DNA of 64,000 nucleotides from CAMEON01 sp963643175 (GCA_963643175.1 CAVIJF010000001.1:124001-188000); one strand, 5' to 3'. Counted from the first letter of the stretch, positions 35,200 through 44,099 are shown. Notes: generated by a model from the letters alone, not told the origin. Translations and numbers: made by a program.

Positions 35200-36180
35200 A
35201 TGGCGCAGTCTCACTCGGTGTTTCTTTCCCTTCGGAACCGCCCGCCCCGCCCCATCGGGGCGCCGGAGCGGGCGGTTCTGTGTCTCGGAAACTTTGACGG
35301 CGTTCACGTGGCGCACCGTGCCCTGCTCCGTGCCGGTGTCCGTTCCGCACGCGCGGACGGCTGCCTCTGCGGGGTTTTTTGCTTTTACCGTCCCTCGTCG
35401 GATTACTTCCCCGCCGCGCCTGCACCGGATGCCGTCGGGGGGGGCGGCAATCATCTGTGCTCGCTGTCCGGGAAGTTGGCTCTGTTTGCGGCGGAGGGAA
35501 TTGATTTCGTTTGGCTGTGCTCCTTCCCGGCTGTACGGGAAATACCGGCGCAGGATTTCCCAGATTACCTGCGCCGCGGATGCGGCTGTCGTGGGATAGT
35601 CTGCGGCTTCAACTACCGGTACGGTTCCGGCGGTGCGGGAACTGCCGCGTCCCTTGCCGCCGCCTTCTCGCGTCCGTCGGATCTCCCGCCTGCTGTCCTG
35701 CCCGAAATGCGGCTGGAGGACGGCACCGTCAGCTCCTCGCGCATCCGTGCGGCTCTGCGGGACGGTTCGCCCCGCCTTGCCGCCGCGTTGCTCGGTCGCC
35801 CCTACTCATTGGAGGGCTGCGTGGTGGCAGGCAGGCATCTGGGGCACAGCCTCGGCTTTCCGACCGCCAACCTGTATTTTCCTGCCGGACGGCTGATACC
35901 GGCGCACGGCGTATATGCCGTGCGCGTTCACACGCCGGACGGCAGCTTTCCGGGTGTTTCCAATGTTGGAGTCCGTCCGACGGTTGACGGCTCTGCCAAT
36001 CCGCGCCCCAACTGCGAGACGTATTGTATCGGTTTCTCCGGCGACCTCTACGGGCGCACTGTCCGGGTGGAATTTTTGGAATACCTGCGCCATGAGCAGA
36101 AGTTTTCTGGTCTGGACGCGCTGCGTGCCGCCATCGCGCGGGATGCGGAGCGGGCGGCGGAACTGGTGCTACCCGAATGA
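35200..36180 (+). CDS. ribF: Bifunctional riboflavin kinase / FAD synthetase
   Basis: About 326 residues converting riboflavin to FMN and FAD. The N-terminal nucleotidyltransferase domain shows LCLGNFDGVHVAHRAL (HxGH-like motif) and the EDGTVSSSRIRAALRDG segment; the C-terminal flavokinase domain shows GRHLGHSLGFPTANL, HGVYAVRV and GVSNVGVRPTVDG. The start overlaps or abuts ireB: 35200 is preferred, 35179 is possible. Both enzyme domains look intact. Confidence 0.94.
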   Translation: MAQSHSVFLSLRNRPPRPIGAPERAVLCLGNFDGVHVAHRALLRAGVRSARADGCLCGVFCFYRPSSDYFPAAPAPDAVGGGGNHLCSLSGKLALFAAEGIDFVWLCSFPAVREIPAQDFPDYLRRGCGCRGIVCGFNYRYGSGGAGTAASLAAAFSRPSDLPPAVLPEMRLEDGTVSSSRIRAALRDGSPRLAAALLGRPYSLEGCVVAGRHLGHSLGFPTANLYFPAGRLIPAHGVYAVRVHTPDGSFPGVSNVGVRPTVDGSANPRPNCETYCIGFSGDLYGRTVRVEFLEYLRHEQKFSGLDALRAAIARDAERAAELVLPE

Positions 36181-36251
36181 ATGCTTCACCGCGCAATTCC
36201 GATGGTGCAATTGCGCAGTCGGATTTTTCGTCAGACGATACAAAAATCCGC

Positions 36252-36273
36252 AGGCTGTAGTGGCGCTACAGCC
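36252..36273 (+). repeat. 8-bp hairpin between ribF and the DacF-like gene
   Basis: GGCTGTAG and CTACAGCC around a 5-base loop. A second inverted repeat, GCGCAATT/AATTGCGC, lies at about 36191-36217. No T tract follows, so termination is doubtful. Confidence 0.35.
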
Positions 36274-36374
36274 AAAGGCTTTTGTGAAGTATGACGGAAA
36301 AGGCGCAAGCAAGTGTGCCATGTGCGGATTGTGCGGTGAAGTTTGAAGTAGAAGTAAGAGAGGAAGGTGTCCCC

Positions 36375-37748
36375 GTGCGACGGTGGCTGTGCGCTGCTTT
36401 CTGTGTACTTCTCTGCCTGCCGCTTGCCGTCGGGCTTTTTCCGCTGTCCACCGGGGCGGTCAGCCAGCCGGATGCCTCGGATGTGCGCGCCGCCTATCTC
36501 GCCTGTCTGGACAACGGGCAGGTGCTGTTTGAGCAGAACACGGATATAACGCTTTATCCTGCCTCTACCGTAAAAATCATGACAGGGTATCTTGCCTGCC
36601 GCCTGCTGGGCGACCGGCTGGGGGAACCCGTAACGCTTACCGACGCCATGTTGGCAGGCGTTTCGGGACGCAGTCTGCGCCTTGCGGAGGGGGAAACACT
36701 GACCGTGCGTGACCTTCTGTATGCCGCGCTGTGTGGCGGCTACAATGATGCGACCGTCGCATTGGCGGTGCTGGCGTCTGGTTCCGTGTCGGAGTTCGTT
36801 TCGCTTATGAACCGGGAAGCCGGACTGTTGGGGGCTGACGGCACCCACTTCACCAACCCCACCGGACTGCACGAGGACGGCATGGTGACGACGGCGCACG
36901 ATGTCGCCGCCATCGCACGTGCCGCATGGGGCAACGATCTGTTCATGCAGACGGTGTCCGCGACATCCTACACCATCGCGGCGACCAACGTATCCAAAAC
37001 GGAACGGACGGTGTACAACCGCAACCTGCTGCTTTCGGATTCCAGTCAGAATTACCGGAACGGCTACTGCCGCGGCATGAGTGCCGGCATGACGGACGAG
37101 GGCGGCTGGTGTGTCGTGACCGTGTACGAGCGGGACGGCTCGTCCCTGCTTTGTCTGGTCATGGGCGGCGCGGACGTGCCGAACGGCGAAATAATCCCCG
37201 CCTACACGCGCGTCAACGCACTGCTCACATGGGCAAGGCAGAACTTCGGCTACCGCCAGCTTTACGCGCCCGGCGGCAAGTACACGGTTATGCCGGTCGG
37301 CATGACCGGACTCAGCTCCAGCCGCGCCCAGCTTGTACTGCCGGACGGTCTGTCCGTATACCTGCCCAAGGACGCGGACGAGGCAACGGAGCTGTCCGAA
37401 GCACTGATTCTCATGGGCGGCTCGTTGGAGGCACCGCTGACCGCCGGGGATGTGGTCGGCACGCTGACCGTCAGCTTCCGTGGGGAGGTCATCGCGTCCG
37501 CTCCGGTTGCCGTGACTGAGAATTTCGCCGTCAGCGGGTTCCTTGCACGGATGCAGTCCTTCAAGCACTATCTCGGCAGCCGTGCTTTTTTCGCGTCACT
37601 TGCCTGCTTCACGCTGCTGCTGTCCCTGTATATCGGGCTTGTCCGCAAGCGGCGCGGGCGATACGGTACCCGCCGGGAACGGCTGTACCGCCGTATTCTC
37701 CGTACACGCCGCGTCCGGCGTGCGACAAACACCCGGTTCCGGAAGTAA
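36375..37748 (+). CDS. DacF-like serine peptidase (S11) with degenerate active site
   Basis: A 457-residue penicillin-binding D,D-carboxypeptidase relative. It has a signal peptide (about 1-28), the acylation motif S64-T-V-K67, a DacF-like C-terminal beta domain, a membrane helix (about 400-423) and an extremely Arg-rich tail. Two of the three catalytic motifs are altered: SxN reads G122-Y-N124 and KTG reads S236-A-G238 (in GMSAGMTDEGG, where family members have GIKTGYTDEAG). It may bind but not trim stem peptides. The start is GTG at 36375, 7 bases after AGGAAGG; the frame extends upstream to 36291 without support. Confidence 0.82.
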   Translation: MRRWLCAAFCVLLCLPLAVGLFPLSTGAVSQPDASDVRAAYLACLDNGQVLFEQNTDITLYPASTVKIMTGYLACRLLGDRLGEPVTLTDAMLAGVSGRSLRLAEGETLTVRDLLYAALCGGYNDATVALAVLASGSVSEFVSLMNREAGLLGADGTHFTNPTGLHEDGMVTTAHDVAAIARAAWGNDLFMQTVSATSYTIAATNVSKTERTVYNRNLLLSDSSQNYRNGYCRGMSAGMTDEGGWCVVTVYERDGSSLLCLVMGGADVPNGEIIPAYTRVNALLTWARQNFGYRQLYAPGGKYTVMPVGMTGLSSSRAQLVLPDGLSVYLPKDADEATELSEALILMGGSLEAPLTAGDVVGTLTVSFRGEVIASAPVAVTENFAVSGFLARMQSFKHYLGSRAFFASLACFTLLLSLYIGLVRKRRGRYGTRRERLYRRILRTRRVRRATNTRFRK

Positions 37749-37758
37749 TACAGGAATC

Positions 37759-37796
37759 GCAAGGGGCGGTTTGCTTTCCGGAATCCGCCCCTTGCC
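37759..37796. terminator. Terminator-like hairpin after the DacF-like gene
   Basis: GCAAGGGGCGG and CCGCCCCTTGC form an 11-bp stem just past the stop codon; the T tract is poor on both strands. Confidence 0.45.
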
Positions 37797-37801
37797 GCGC
37801 T

Positions 37802-37993
37802 TTACAGCAGAATGCAGATCAAGCCGCCGTTTCCCTCGTTGATGATGCGTTCCGGCGTCTCGGACAGCTTCTGCCGGCTCGCCTCCGGCATATGTTCCAG
37901 TTTGGCGTGGATTCCCTCATTTACCAACTCGTAGAGCGATTTTCCGAACATATTGGGATCCCAGATGTGGAGTATATGGAGGATGCCGTGCGC
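37802..37993 (-). pseudogene. spoIVA: 3' remnant of spoIVA (spore coat assembly ATPase)
   Basis: The last 53 codons before a TAA (37802-37804) on the minus strand encode the SpoIVA C-terminus: WDPNMFGKSLYELVNEGI, then AKLEHMPEASRQKLSETPE and RIINEGNGGLICILL, the family-specific ending. Upstream the frame meets a stop at 37994-37996 and the preceding sequence is unrelated, so roughly 90 percent of the gene (usually about 490 codons) is missing. SpoIVA polymerises on the forespore as the coat base. This copy cannot work; an intact gene may exist elsewhere. Confidence 0.82.
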
Positions 37994-38110
37994 TTAGAAC
38001 ACGGCTTCACGCATTTATGGGATGATTTCAGATTATCCTGCGGCAGGTTTCTTCCTTAGCGCCGTCCCGAAAAGTAGACGCCGTTTTCCTGACAATTTCT
38101 CCGCAACACC

Positions 38111-38139
38111 TTGACAAAGCCGCTTTGTTCGTGTACAAT
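38111..38139 (+). promoter_or_regulatory. Sigma-A promoter of the two-epimerase operon
   Basis: Consensus TTGACA (38111-38116), 17-base spacer, TACAAT (38134-38139). Confidence 0.8.
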
Positions 38140-38196
38140 ATAACCAATGACAACGGGTGCCGCCGGCGGCGGCTTCCGAAACACAAGGAGGTACCT

Positions 38197-39057
38197 ATGT
38201 ATTCATTTCCCATCGGTGTAATGCTGGAATCCTTCCGCCTGCCCACGCCGGACGCAATCCGCTGTGCGGCGGAGTTGGGTGTGCAGGGCATTCAGATGTA
38301 CTGCACAAACGGCGAACACGCCCCCGAAAACATGACACCCGCCAAGCGGCGTGAGCTGCTGGATATGGTCAAATCTGCCGGTCTGCGCTTCTCTGCCATC
38401 TGTGGGGATCTGGGGCACGGCTTCGGCGATGCGGCGCTCAATCCGCAGCTTATCGAAAAATCCAAGCGCATTCTGGATTTGTCCAACGACATGGAGGCGG
38501 GCATTGTCACCACGCACATCGGCGTTGTGCCTTCCGACCCGACCCATGAGCGCTACCATATCATGCAGGACGCCTGCGGACAGCTTGCCGGGTATGCCGA
38601 CTCCATCAACGCGCATTTTGCGGTTGAAACGGGTCCCGAAACCTCCGAAACACTCAAGGGCTTCCTGGATTCTCTTGGCGGTTCTCGCGGACTTGGCGTC
38701 AATCTCGACCCCGCCAATCTGGTTATGGTCACGGGGGATGACCCGGTGGTCGCCGTCCGCAATCTCAAAGACTATATCGTCCACACGCACGCAAAGGACG
38801 GCGTGATGCTGCATCGAGGCGTACCGGAGTACATTTACGGCGTGGTGCACCCCGTTCCGCAGGAGTTTCAGGGCATCCAGTATTTTGCCGAGGTGCCACT
38901 GGGACAGGGCTCCGTACACTTCGACACCTATCTCCGGGCTTTAGATGAGATCGGCTATCGCGGCTTTCTCACCATTGAGCGTGAGGTGGGCGACGATCCC
39001 ATCGGGGATATCCGCATAGCCGTCGGGCACCTGCGCTCTGTGATGAGCAACGGCTGA
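38197..39057 (+). CDS. Sugar phosphate isomerase/epimerase-like TIM-barrel protein
   Basis: A 286-residue protein of the xylose-isomerase-like TIM-barrel superfamily (AP endonuclease 2 fold; IolE/UlaE/Hyi relatives). Barrel strands carry likely metal ligands: AVETGPE (Glu), GVNLDPANL (Asp), YIVHTHAKDG (His), and FLTIEREVGDD (Glu). Substrate unknown. AAGGAGGT precedes the ATG, so the earlier in-frame start at 38125 is rejected. It is first in a two-gene operon with another family member. Confidence 0.88.
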   Translation: MYSFPIGVMLESFRLPTPDAIRCAAELGVQGIQMYCTNGEHAPENMTPAKRRELLDMVKSAGLRFSAICGDLGHGFGDAALNPQLIEKSKRILDLSNDMEAGIVTTHIGVVPSDPTHERYHIMQDACGQLAGYADSINAHFAVETGPETSETLKGFLDSLGGSRGLGVNLDPANLVMVTGDDPVVAVRNLKDYIVHTHAKDGVMLHRGVPEYIYGVVHPVPQEFQGIQYFAEVPLGQGSVHFDTYLRALDEIGYRGFLTIEREVGDDPIGDIRIAVGHLRSVMSNG

Positions 39058-39088
39058 TTGGTTCAAAAAGCGAAAGGAGAGCGACACC

Positions 39089-39946
39089 ATGAAAATTTCC
39101 GTCAGTTCCTACTCGTTCCAGCAATATATCGGAACCGGCAGGATGTCCCACTTCGACACCATCCGCAAGGCGCGTGAAATGGGCTTTGAGGCAATTGAAT
39201 TTCTGGATATGCCCCGCCCCACCTATGAGGAACAGCTGGCATACGCCGCCGACCTGCGTGCGGAGGCGGATGCCTGCGGCATGGTCATCAACGCATACAC
39301 CATCGGCGCCTGCCTGTATCAGGACACGCCGGAGCGCAGTGCCGCTGAAGTGGAGCGCCTGAAACGGCAGGTGGATATCGCCGCTGTGTTGGGATGCTCG
39401 GTCATGCGGCATGACGCCTGTTACAGCCTCGGCAGTACCGGCACCTCCCGCAGCTTCGGGCTGATGCTGCCCACCATCGCCGCCAATATCCGTGCGGTCA
39501 CGGAGTATGCTGCGACAAAGGGCATTAAAACCGCCGTGGAAAATCACGGCTATGTGGCGCAGGACAGCTACCGCGTAGAGCAGCTGTTCAATGCGGTCGC
39601 GCACGATAATTTCGGACTGCTGGTGGACGTCGGCAACTTTGTCTGCGCCGACGAGGACAACGTGACTGCGGTTTCCCGCGTCGCGCCCTATGCCGTCCAT
39701 GTCCACGCCAAGGATATGTATAAATCCACCGAGCCGCTGCCCGGATACGGACAGACCCGTGCCTGCAACTACTTCAAGGGCGCCATTATCGGGGAGGGCG
39801 ATGTCAATGTCGAACGTTGCCTGCGCATCCTCAAGCGTGCCGGCTATGACGGCTACTGCTCTATTGAGTTTGAAGGTTCCGAGGACTGCCTCTACGGCAT
39901 CGAAACCGGACTGCGCAACCTGCGTGCCATGCTGGAACGCATCTGA
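39089..39946 (+). CDS. Sugar phosphate isomerase/epimerase-like TIM-barrel protein
   Basis: A 285-residue paralogue family member of its upstream neighbour, starting MKISVSSYSFQQYI. Likely metal-binding positions are TAVENHGYVAQ (Glu), LLVDVGNFVC (Asp), AVHVHAKDMY (His) and YCSIEFEGSED (Glu). AAAGGAGAG precedes the ATG; the spacing to the upstream gene is 31 bases. A strong terminator follows. Substrate unknown; two such genes in one operon suggest successive isomerisations in a carbohydrate pathway. Confidence 0.88.
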   Translation: MKISVSSYSFQQYIGTGRMSHFDTIRKAREMGFEAIEFLDMPRPTYEEQLAYAADLRAEADACGMVINAYTIGACLYQDTPERSAAEVERLKRQVDIAAVLGCSVMRHDACYSLGSTGTSRSFGLMLPTIAANIRAVTEYAATKGIKTAVENHGYVAQDSYRVEQLFNAVAHDNFGLLVDVGNFVCADEDNVTAVSRVAPYAVHVHAKDMYKSTEPLPGYGQTRACNYFKGAIIGEGDVNVERCLRILKRAGYDGYCSIEFEGSEDCLYGIETGLRNLRAMLERI

Positions 39947-39952
39947 ATCCGT

Positions 39953-39998
39953 AAAGGAACCGCCCCGGTACGGTATGTACCGGGGCGGTTCCTTTGTT
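39953..39998 (+). terminator. Intrinsic terminator of the epimerase operon
   Basis: AAAGGAACCGCCCCGGTAC and GTACCGGGGCGGTTCCTTT form a 19-bp perfect stem with a 5-base loop, ending in TTTGTT. It could also serve the lipoprotein gene on the other strand. Confidence 0.85.
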
Positions 39999-40026
39999 CT
40001 GCGCGGCAGGCTTCCGACTGCTCGCG

Positions 40027-40152
40027 TCAGGCGTTATCCGCCGTCTGTTGCTGACCGTCAACGGGCATTACGTTGTCGGTGCAGTTGCTGCACCCGCTGA
40101 ACAGCAGGCAGACAGCCAGCAGGACGGAAAGCGGTAAGAAAAAGTGCTTCAT
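40027..40152 (-). CDS. Small (41-residue) lipoprotein
   Basis: The peptide starts MKHFFLPLSVLLAVCLLFSGC, a lipoprotein signal with lipobox LFSGC cutting before Cys21, and leaves a 21-residue mature part rich in polar residues with a second Cys three positions later. TAGGAGG lies 7 bases before the ATG. It follows the TPR/DUF4129 gene by 57 bases and may belong to that operon. Function unknown. Confidence 0.7.
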   Translation of the reverse strand: MKHFFLPLSVLLAVCLLFSGCSNCTDNVMPVDGQQQTADNA

Positions 40153-40209
40153 GGATTGTCCTCCTACGTTGTTTGCAATTGGCACTCTGGAATTCATCGG
40201 CGCCCCGGT

Positions 40210-41688
40210 TCACTTATCTTCCTTGATTCGTTTGCTCTTTATGCGCTCGGTTACCGCGCGCATACGTCCTACTGCTTCGCCGCTGATCTCACCATCAGCA
40301 AGCCTGCCGGCATACCGTGCCTTCTGATAGGCGGCGAACAGCTCGCGCTCGTCGTCCTCCAGCGCAATATCCCGGCTGATTTCGGCAGGCGTCATGGTGC
40401 GGCGCAGGAAATAGCCCTGCCGGATTCGCATAATCATGTAATCAATGAACAGGAAGCGCACGCGCGCCGCATTGTCCTGTTGCTCCGCCCACTTCAGCTC
40501 GTTCTTCAGCCGCTTTTTTACCTTCTTCGGCTTATCCGTGTCCATAACAATGCTCCGCTCGTCCCTGCCACCCAGCCGGTTGCTGCGGCGCAGGTCGATT
40601 CCGATGGTAGCAAGCAGCTTTTCTGCCAGCCTGACCAGAGGTGCCGCCATCCGTTGCAGGAGTGCCAGCATGGATTTCGCCAGTTTCCGGCGCATGGACA
40701 GCGTGAGCATACGCAGAAAGCACCGGATGCAGAAGAACACAGACAGGACAGCGACAACCAGTATCGCACCGCGCAGTGTGTTCAGATGCTCCTTGACCCA
40801 CTCATTCTGCACCTGGGCAATCCAGACAGAAACCACCACCATGGCGATCAGAACCGCAAACCAGGTAAGGCAGACGGTCAGATACCGCTTATCCAGAGTG
40901 CGCCAGACCTCCAGAAATCCGTTGGATGTCTCGTCCCGCGTGCGTTCCGGCTTTTCGCGCTTCAGCCGGACCACCTCGGTCTGCTCAGCACTGTCCGGCT
41001 TCTTTTTTTGCGGCTTTTCTGCCTTAACTTCTTTGGGCTTGACCGGACGCTGCCGTGGACGCAGCTTATCCGCCTTCTTTTTACAGGCTGTCGCCAGCTC
41101 GGCGGCGTCTCCATAGTGCGGAATGCGGGAAAACAGCTCGTATGCCTCGTCAAATTCGCTGTAAACATGACCGTTCCGCACCAGTCCGCTCGCCTCGGCA
41201 TAGACGCGCTCGCAGTAGTACTTTTCGTACCGTTCATACAGATCCCGGCAGTTGCGGAAGGTCTTGATGTCCCGGAAAATATCCACCGCCTGCCCGATTT
41301 CGTCTGTCGTTGCGTCCGAGTTTGTGACAAGCGCCAGGGCGCGGTCATAGAGCAGGACATTGGCACGCACGTTGCACACGCGCATGAATTCCCGCGCGTC
41401 CCCGTAATCCTGAATCTTTGCCAGCACACGCACCGCTTCACGGTAGTCCTCCACCGTTCTGTCCGGCTTGGCGTCCAGCGATTCCTTGATTTCACGGTAT
41501 GCGGGTGCCGATGCAGCCTTGATACAGCGGTCATACAGCTGAGCGGAATCCCGGTAGGTATCCAGTGCGCGGAATTCCTCCGCCAACTCCAGATACTGAC
41601 GCCAGTCGGTGGCACCGGAAAAGCGGGAAAGGGCGGCAATGTAGCGTGCGTTCAGTTCGCTCTCGCTCTGCTTAGCACGAGCAGCCAT
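40210..41688 (-). CDS. Membrane protein with N-terminal helical repeats and DUF4129-like C-terminus
   Basis: A 492-residue protein. Residues 1-210 are helical with repeating Tyr/Ala-rich pairs (YLELAEEF, YRDSAQLYDRC, YGDAREF, YGDAAELATAC), resembling TPR/SEL1-type repeats. A basic linker (about 215-255) precedes two membrane helices (about 275-297 and 309-328). The C-terminus (RVRFLFIDYMIM, FLRRTMTPAEISRDI) resembles DUF4129, found with transglutaminase-type proteins. It overlaps the DUF58 gene and completes a MoxR/DUF58/DUF4129 set, whose role in Firmicutes is thought to be in envelope or metal-chelatase-like remodelling. Exact function unknown. Confidence 0.7.
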   Translation of the reverse strand: MAARAKQSESELNARYIAALSRFSGATDWRQYLELAEEFRALDTYRDSAQLYDRCIKAASAPAYREIKESLDAKPDRTVEDYREAVRVLAKIQDYGDAREFMRVCNVRANVLLYDRALALVTNSDATTDEIGQAVDIFRDIKTFRNCRDLYERYEKYYCERVYAEASGLVRNGHVYSEFDEAYELFSRIPHYGDAAELATACKKKADKLRPRQRPVKPKEVKAEKPQKKKPDSAEQTEVVRLKREKPERTRDETSNGFLEVWRTLDKRYLTVCLTWFAVLIAMVVVSVWIAQVQNEWVKEHLNTLRGAILVVAVLSVFFCIRCFLRMLTLSMRRKLAKSMLALLQRMAAPLVRLAEKLLATIGIDLRRSNRLGGRDERSIVMDTDKPKKVKKRLKNELKWAEQQDNAARVRFLFIDYMIMRIRQGYFLRRTMTPAEISRDIALEDDERELFAAYQKARYAGRLADGEISGEAVGRMRAVTERIKSKRIKEDK

Positions 41689-42874
41689 CGTCGTCCACCT
41701 CCCCTAAAATAATCTGCTGTACCGAGTTTCCCAGCTGTTCCAGCGACTGAATCCGGTCAATAATCTCCTCGTGCGTATCGAAGGCAAGGATGATGATTTC
41801 CGTGTCGCCCATACCGTCGGCAATATCGTGCTCCAACAGTGACGCAAAGGACGCGCCGTCGGTCGGATTCATGCGCGCCATCTCCTTCATGACAGACAGA
41901 AGCTGTGCCTGCGATCCTTCACAGGGAAACCGGGAGGACATTTGTCCGTTGGTGTTCCGGCAGTTTGCGGCAAACCCGACCCGGAACCCGTCGTAAATGG
42001 CGTCCCGGATAAGTGCGGCACAGAAGGAAAGCCCCCGTTCCGCCCGTTTGGCATACTCTGCCCCGTCGATTTTACTGCCCATGGGCAGATGGAAATCCAT
42101 GTACACCATCAGCCGCCGCGAGGCACAGTAGTCCCGTGCGTTGACCTTGAAAGGCGAGGACGAAAACCCCGTCATGGGAACCCGCGCCGACGCCTTGAAG
42201 TTGATCTGCGACACAGGGTCGCCAAAGCGGTAATCCCGGATGCCTGCCAGCGAGAACGGGTCTGTGAACAGCGGGCGGTTGCTGACATACTCTCCCTGCA
42301 TCCGCCCGACTGCCAGCACCGGCAGGTTCAGCGGCACGGCACGGGGATACACGAACAGCTCGGCAGGCGCCTCCAGCGTGATAGGATTCGCCTTATTGTA
42401 GACCGTCGCGACGTGCAACCGATAGTCCCCGCGCTTGCGGGCGGTCAGCTTGTGGTGGCGGCGTATCTGCATATAGGGCCAGAGATTGAAGCGGCTGATG
42501 ACATACTGCATGGTACTGCCCGGATCCGGCTGGTACTCATCCAGATCCAGCTCGTTGTAAAAGTATGACTCAATATCCACGCCCAGCAGGGGGAAGAATC
42601 CCGTATTGCGCACGGTTTCAATCAGCTCGATTTCGTCCCCCTCATAAACGCCCTCCTCGGAAAAACAGCGTTCGTAGACGATACGGGACAGCCGGCGGCT
42701 TCGCATACTGCCGTACACGCGCAGGAGTATCAGAAACAGGAGGAACACCCCCGCAAGGACAAGAAAAGCCGTGAACCACCGCGACCCGACAATGCGGGCA
42801 AGCGTGTCAGTAAATGTCAGTGCACCGGGGGTCTGCATGGCAGGAGAACCCCCGATCGGCAGAAGCTCATTCAT
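41672..42874 (-). CDS. DUF58 domain protein
   Basis: A 400-residue protein with an N-terminal membrane helix (about 29-55) and a DUF58 domain, which has a von Willebrand A-like fold (FGDPVSQINFKASAR and the MVYMDFHLPMG segment with a DxxxPxG variant of MIDAS-like positions). It is usually encoded with MoxR AAA ATPases, as here. ATG at 42874 with AGAGAGG is chosen; the frame can also open from a TTG at 42910 that overlaps the moxR stop. Its 3' end overlaps the next gene by 17 bases. Confidence 0.87.
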   Translation of the reverse strand: MNELLPIGGSPAMQTPGALTFTDTLARIVGSRWFTAFLVLAGVFLLFLILLRVYGSMRSRRLSRIVYERCFSEEGVYEGDEIELIETVRNTGFFPLLGVDIESYFYNELDLDEYQPDPGSTMQYVISRFNLWPYMQIRRHHKLTARKRGDYRLHVATVYNKANPITLEAPAELFVYPRAVPLNLPVLAVGRMQGEYVSNRPLFTDPFSLAGIRDYRFGDPVSQINFKASARVPMTGFSSSPFKVNARDYCASRRLMVYMDFHLPMGSKIDGAEYAKRAERGLSFCAALIRDAIYDGFRVGFAANCRNTNGQMSSRFPCEGSQAQLLSVMKEMARMNPTDGASFASLLEHDIADGMGDTEIIILAFDTHEEIIDRIQSLEQLGNSVQQIILGEVDDDGCSC

Positions 42875-42906
42875 GAACAGAACCTCTCTCAGCGTGCGCA
42901 ACGCTC

Positions 42907-43878
42907 TCAACGGTTTTCAAAGACGCTCTCGGTCGGCACTGTGACCATGCCCAGCACGTCCTCAATAACCTCATACGCGGCGTTCTTCTTGATACGGGCG
43001 GCGTTTTCCAGCAGCAGACGGTGATCCAGTACGGGATGTGCCGCACGCTTTACATCGTCCGGCGTGACATAGCTGCGCCCGGATATGGCTGCATAGCCCT
43101 TGGCTGCCTTCATGAGTGACAGCGCACCGCGCGGCGAAACGCCCAGCAGAACCTTGGGATAATTGCGTGTTTTCTCGATAATGGCTGTGATGTAGCTCAT
43201 TACGTCGCGACTGATATACACCTGCGGCAGTTCCCGGATAGCGGCAACCAGTTCCTCAGCCGTCACGACCGGGGACAGCGTGTCCAGCGGGCTTTCCCGA
43301 TCAAAGCGCTCCAGAATCGCCACGCCCTCCTCATGGGTAGGGTATTCCATCCGCCCCTTCATCAGGAAGCGGTCGAGCTGTGCCTCCGGCAGGGGGAAGG
43401 TACCCATGTTTTCGACCGGGTTCTGCGTGGCAACAACCATAAAGGGTTGTGCTAACTTATAGGTTTTTCCGTCTATGGTTGCCTGTATTTCCTCCATGCA
43501 CTCCAGAAGTCCGGACTGCGTTTTGGGCGTTGCGCGGTTGATTTCGTCTGCCAGTACGATATTGGCAAAAATGGGGCCGGGCACGAATTCAAACTCGGAC
43601 TTTTTCACATTGAAGAAATTTACGCCGGTAATATCCGACGGCAAAAGGTCGGGGGTGAACTGAATCCGCTTATACTGGCAGCTGACCGATGCAGCAAGCG
43701 ACTTGATAAGCACTGTTTTGCCTGTTCCGGGTACATCCTCCAGCAGGACGTGACCGCCGCAAAGCAAAGATACGAGCAGCATATCCACCGTATCGGATTT
43801 GCCGACGATAACCTTGCCGATATTCTCCTTTATTTTTGTATACACCTGTGTAATCTGACCGGAAATCTGCGTGGACAT
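42907..43878 (-). CDS. MoxR family AAA+ ATPase
   Basis: A 323-residue AAA+ ATPase. Walker A is EDVPGTGKTVLIKS (about 43-56), Walker B NIVLADEINRATPK, sensor 1 VVATQNPVEN, and the C-terminal lid contains SPRGALSLMKAAK (sensor 2). MoxR proteins act as chaperones for partner proteins with VWA-like domains; the DUF58 protein next door is the presumed partner. First gene of the operon, with a consensus promoter at 43939-43967. Confidence 0.95.
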   Translation of the reverse strand: MSTQISGQITQVYTKIKENIGKVIVGKSDTVDMLLVSLLCGGHVLLEDVPGTGKTVLIKSLAASVSCQYKRIQFTPDLLPSDITGVNFFNVKKSEFEFVPGPIFANIVLADEINRATPKTQSGLLECMEEIQATIDGKTYKLAQPFMVVATQNPVENMGTFPLPEAQLDRFLMKGRMEYPTHEEGVAILERFDRESPLDTLSPVVTAEELVAAIRELPQVYISRDVMSYITAIIEKTRNYPKVLLGVSPRGALSLMKAAKGYAAISGRSYVTPDDVKRAAHPVLDHRLLLENAARIKKNAAYEVIEDVLGMVTVPTESVFENR

Positions 43879-43938
43879 ATGCTTTCCCTTTCTTCATGCA
43901 AATATGGTTGTGATATTTTCAACGAAAACATCCTCTTA

Positions 43939-43967
43939 ATTATACTATATTTTCTGCGTTTTGTCAA
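43939..43967 (-). promoter_or_regulatory. Sigma-A promoter of the moxR operon
   Basis: Consensus TTGACA (43962-43967) and TATAAT (43939-43944) on the minus strand, 17-base spacer. Confidence 0.85.
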
Positions 43968-44099
43968 TAGCAGAATACATAGTTTTGGGAAAAGCCGGAT
44001 TATCTGTTTTGAGAAGTGCGAGCTTGTGACTGTTGTTTTCAGCACGGTAAATCGGCGTCGCCGCGCGCAAAGATTTTTTAAAATTTTGCAAGTTCCCTA

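Larger units (their letters stand above)
37749..38196. other. Intergenic region between the DacF-like gene and the epimerases
   Basis: About 450 bases. It contains a hairpin (37759-37796), the SpoIVA gene remnant on the minus strand (37802-37993), a stretch with nothing recognised (37994-38110) and the epimerase promoter (38111-38139). Confidence 0.65.

Noticed and set aside
38028..38291. 87-codon minus-strand frame near the spoIVA remnant
   Set aside because: It overlaps the epimerase promoter and start and contains no SpoIVA-like sequence.
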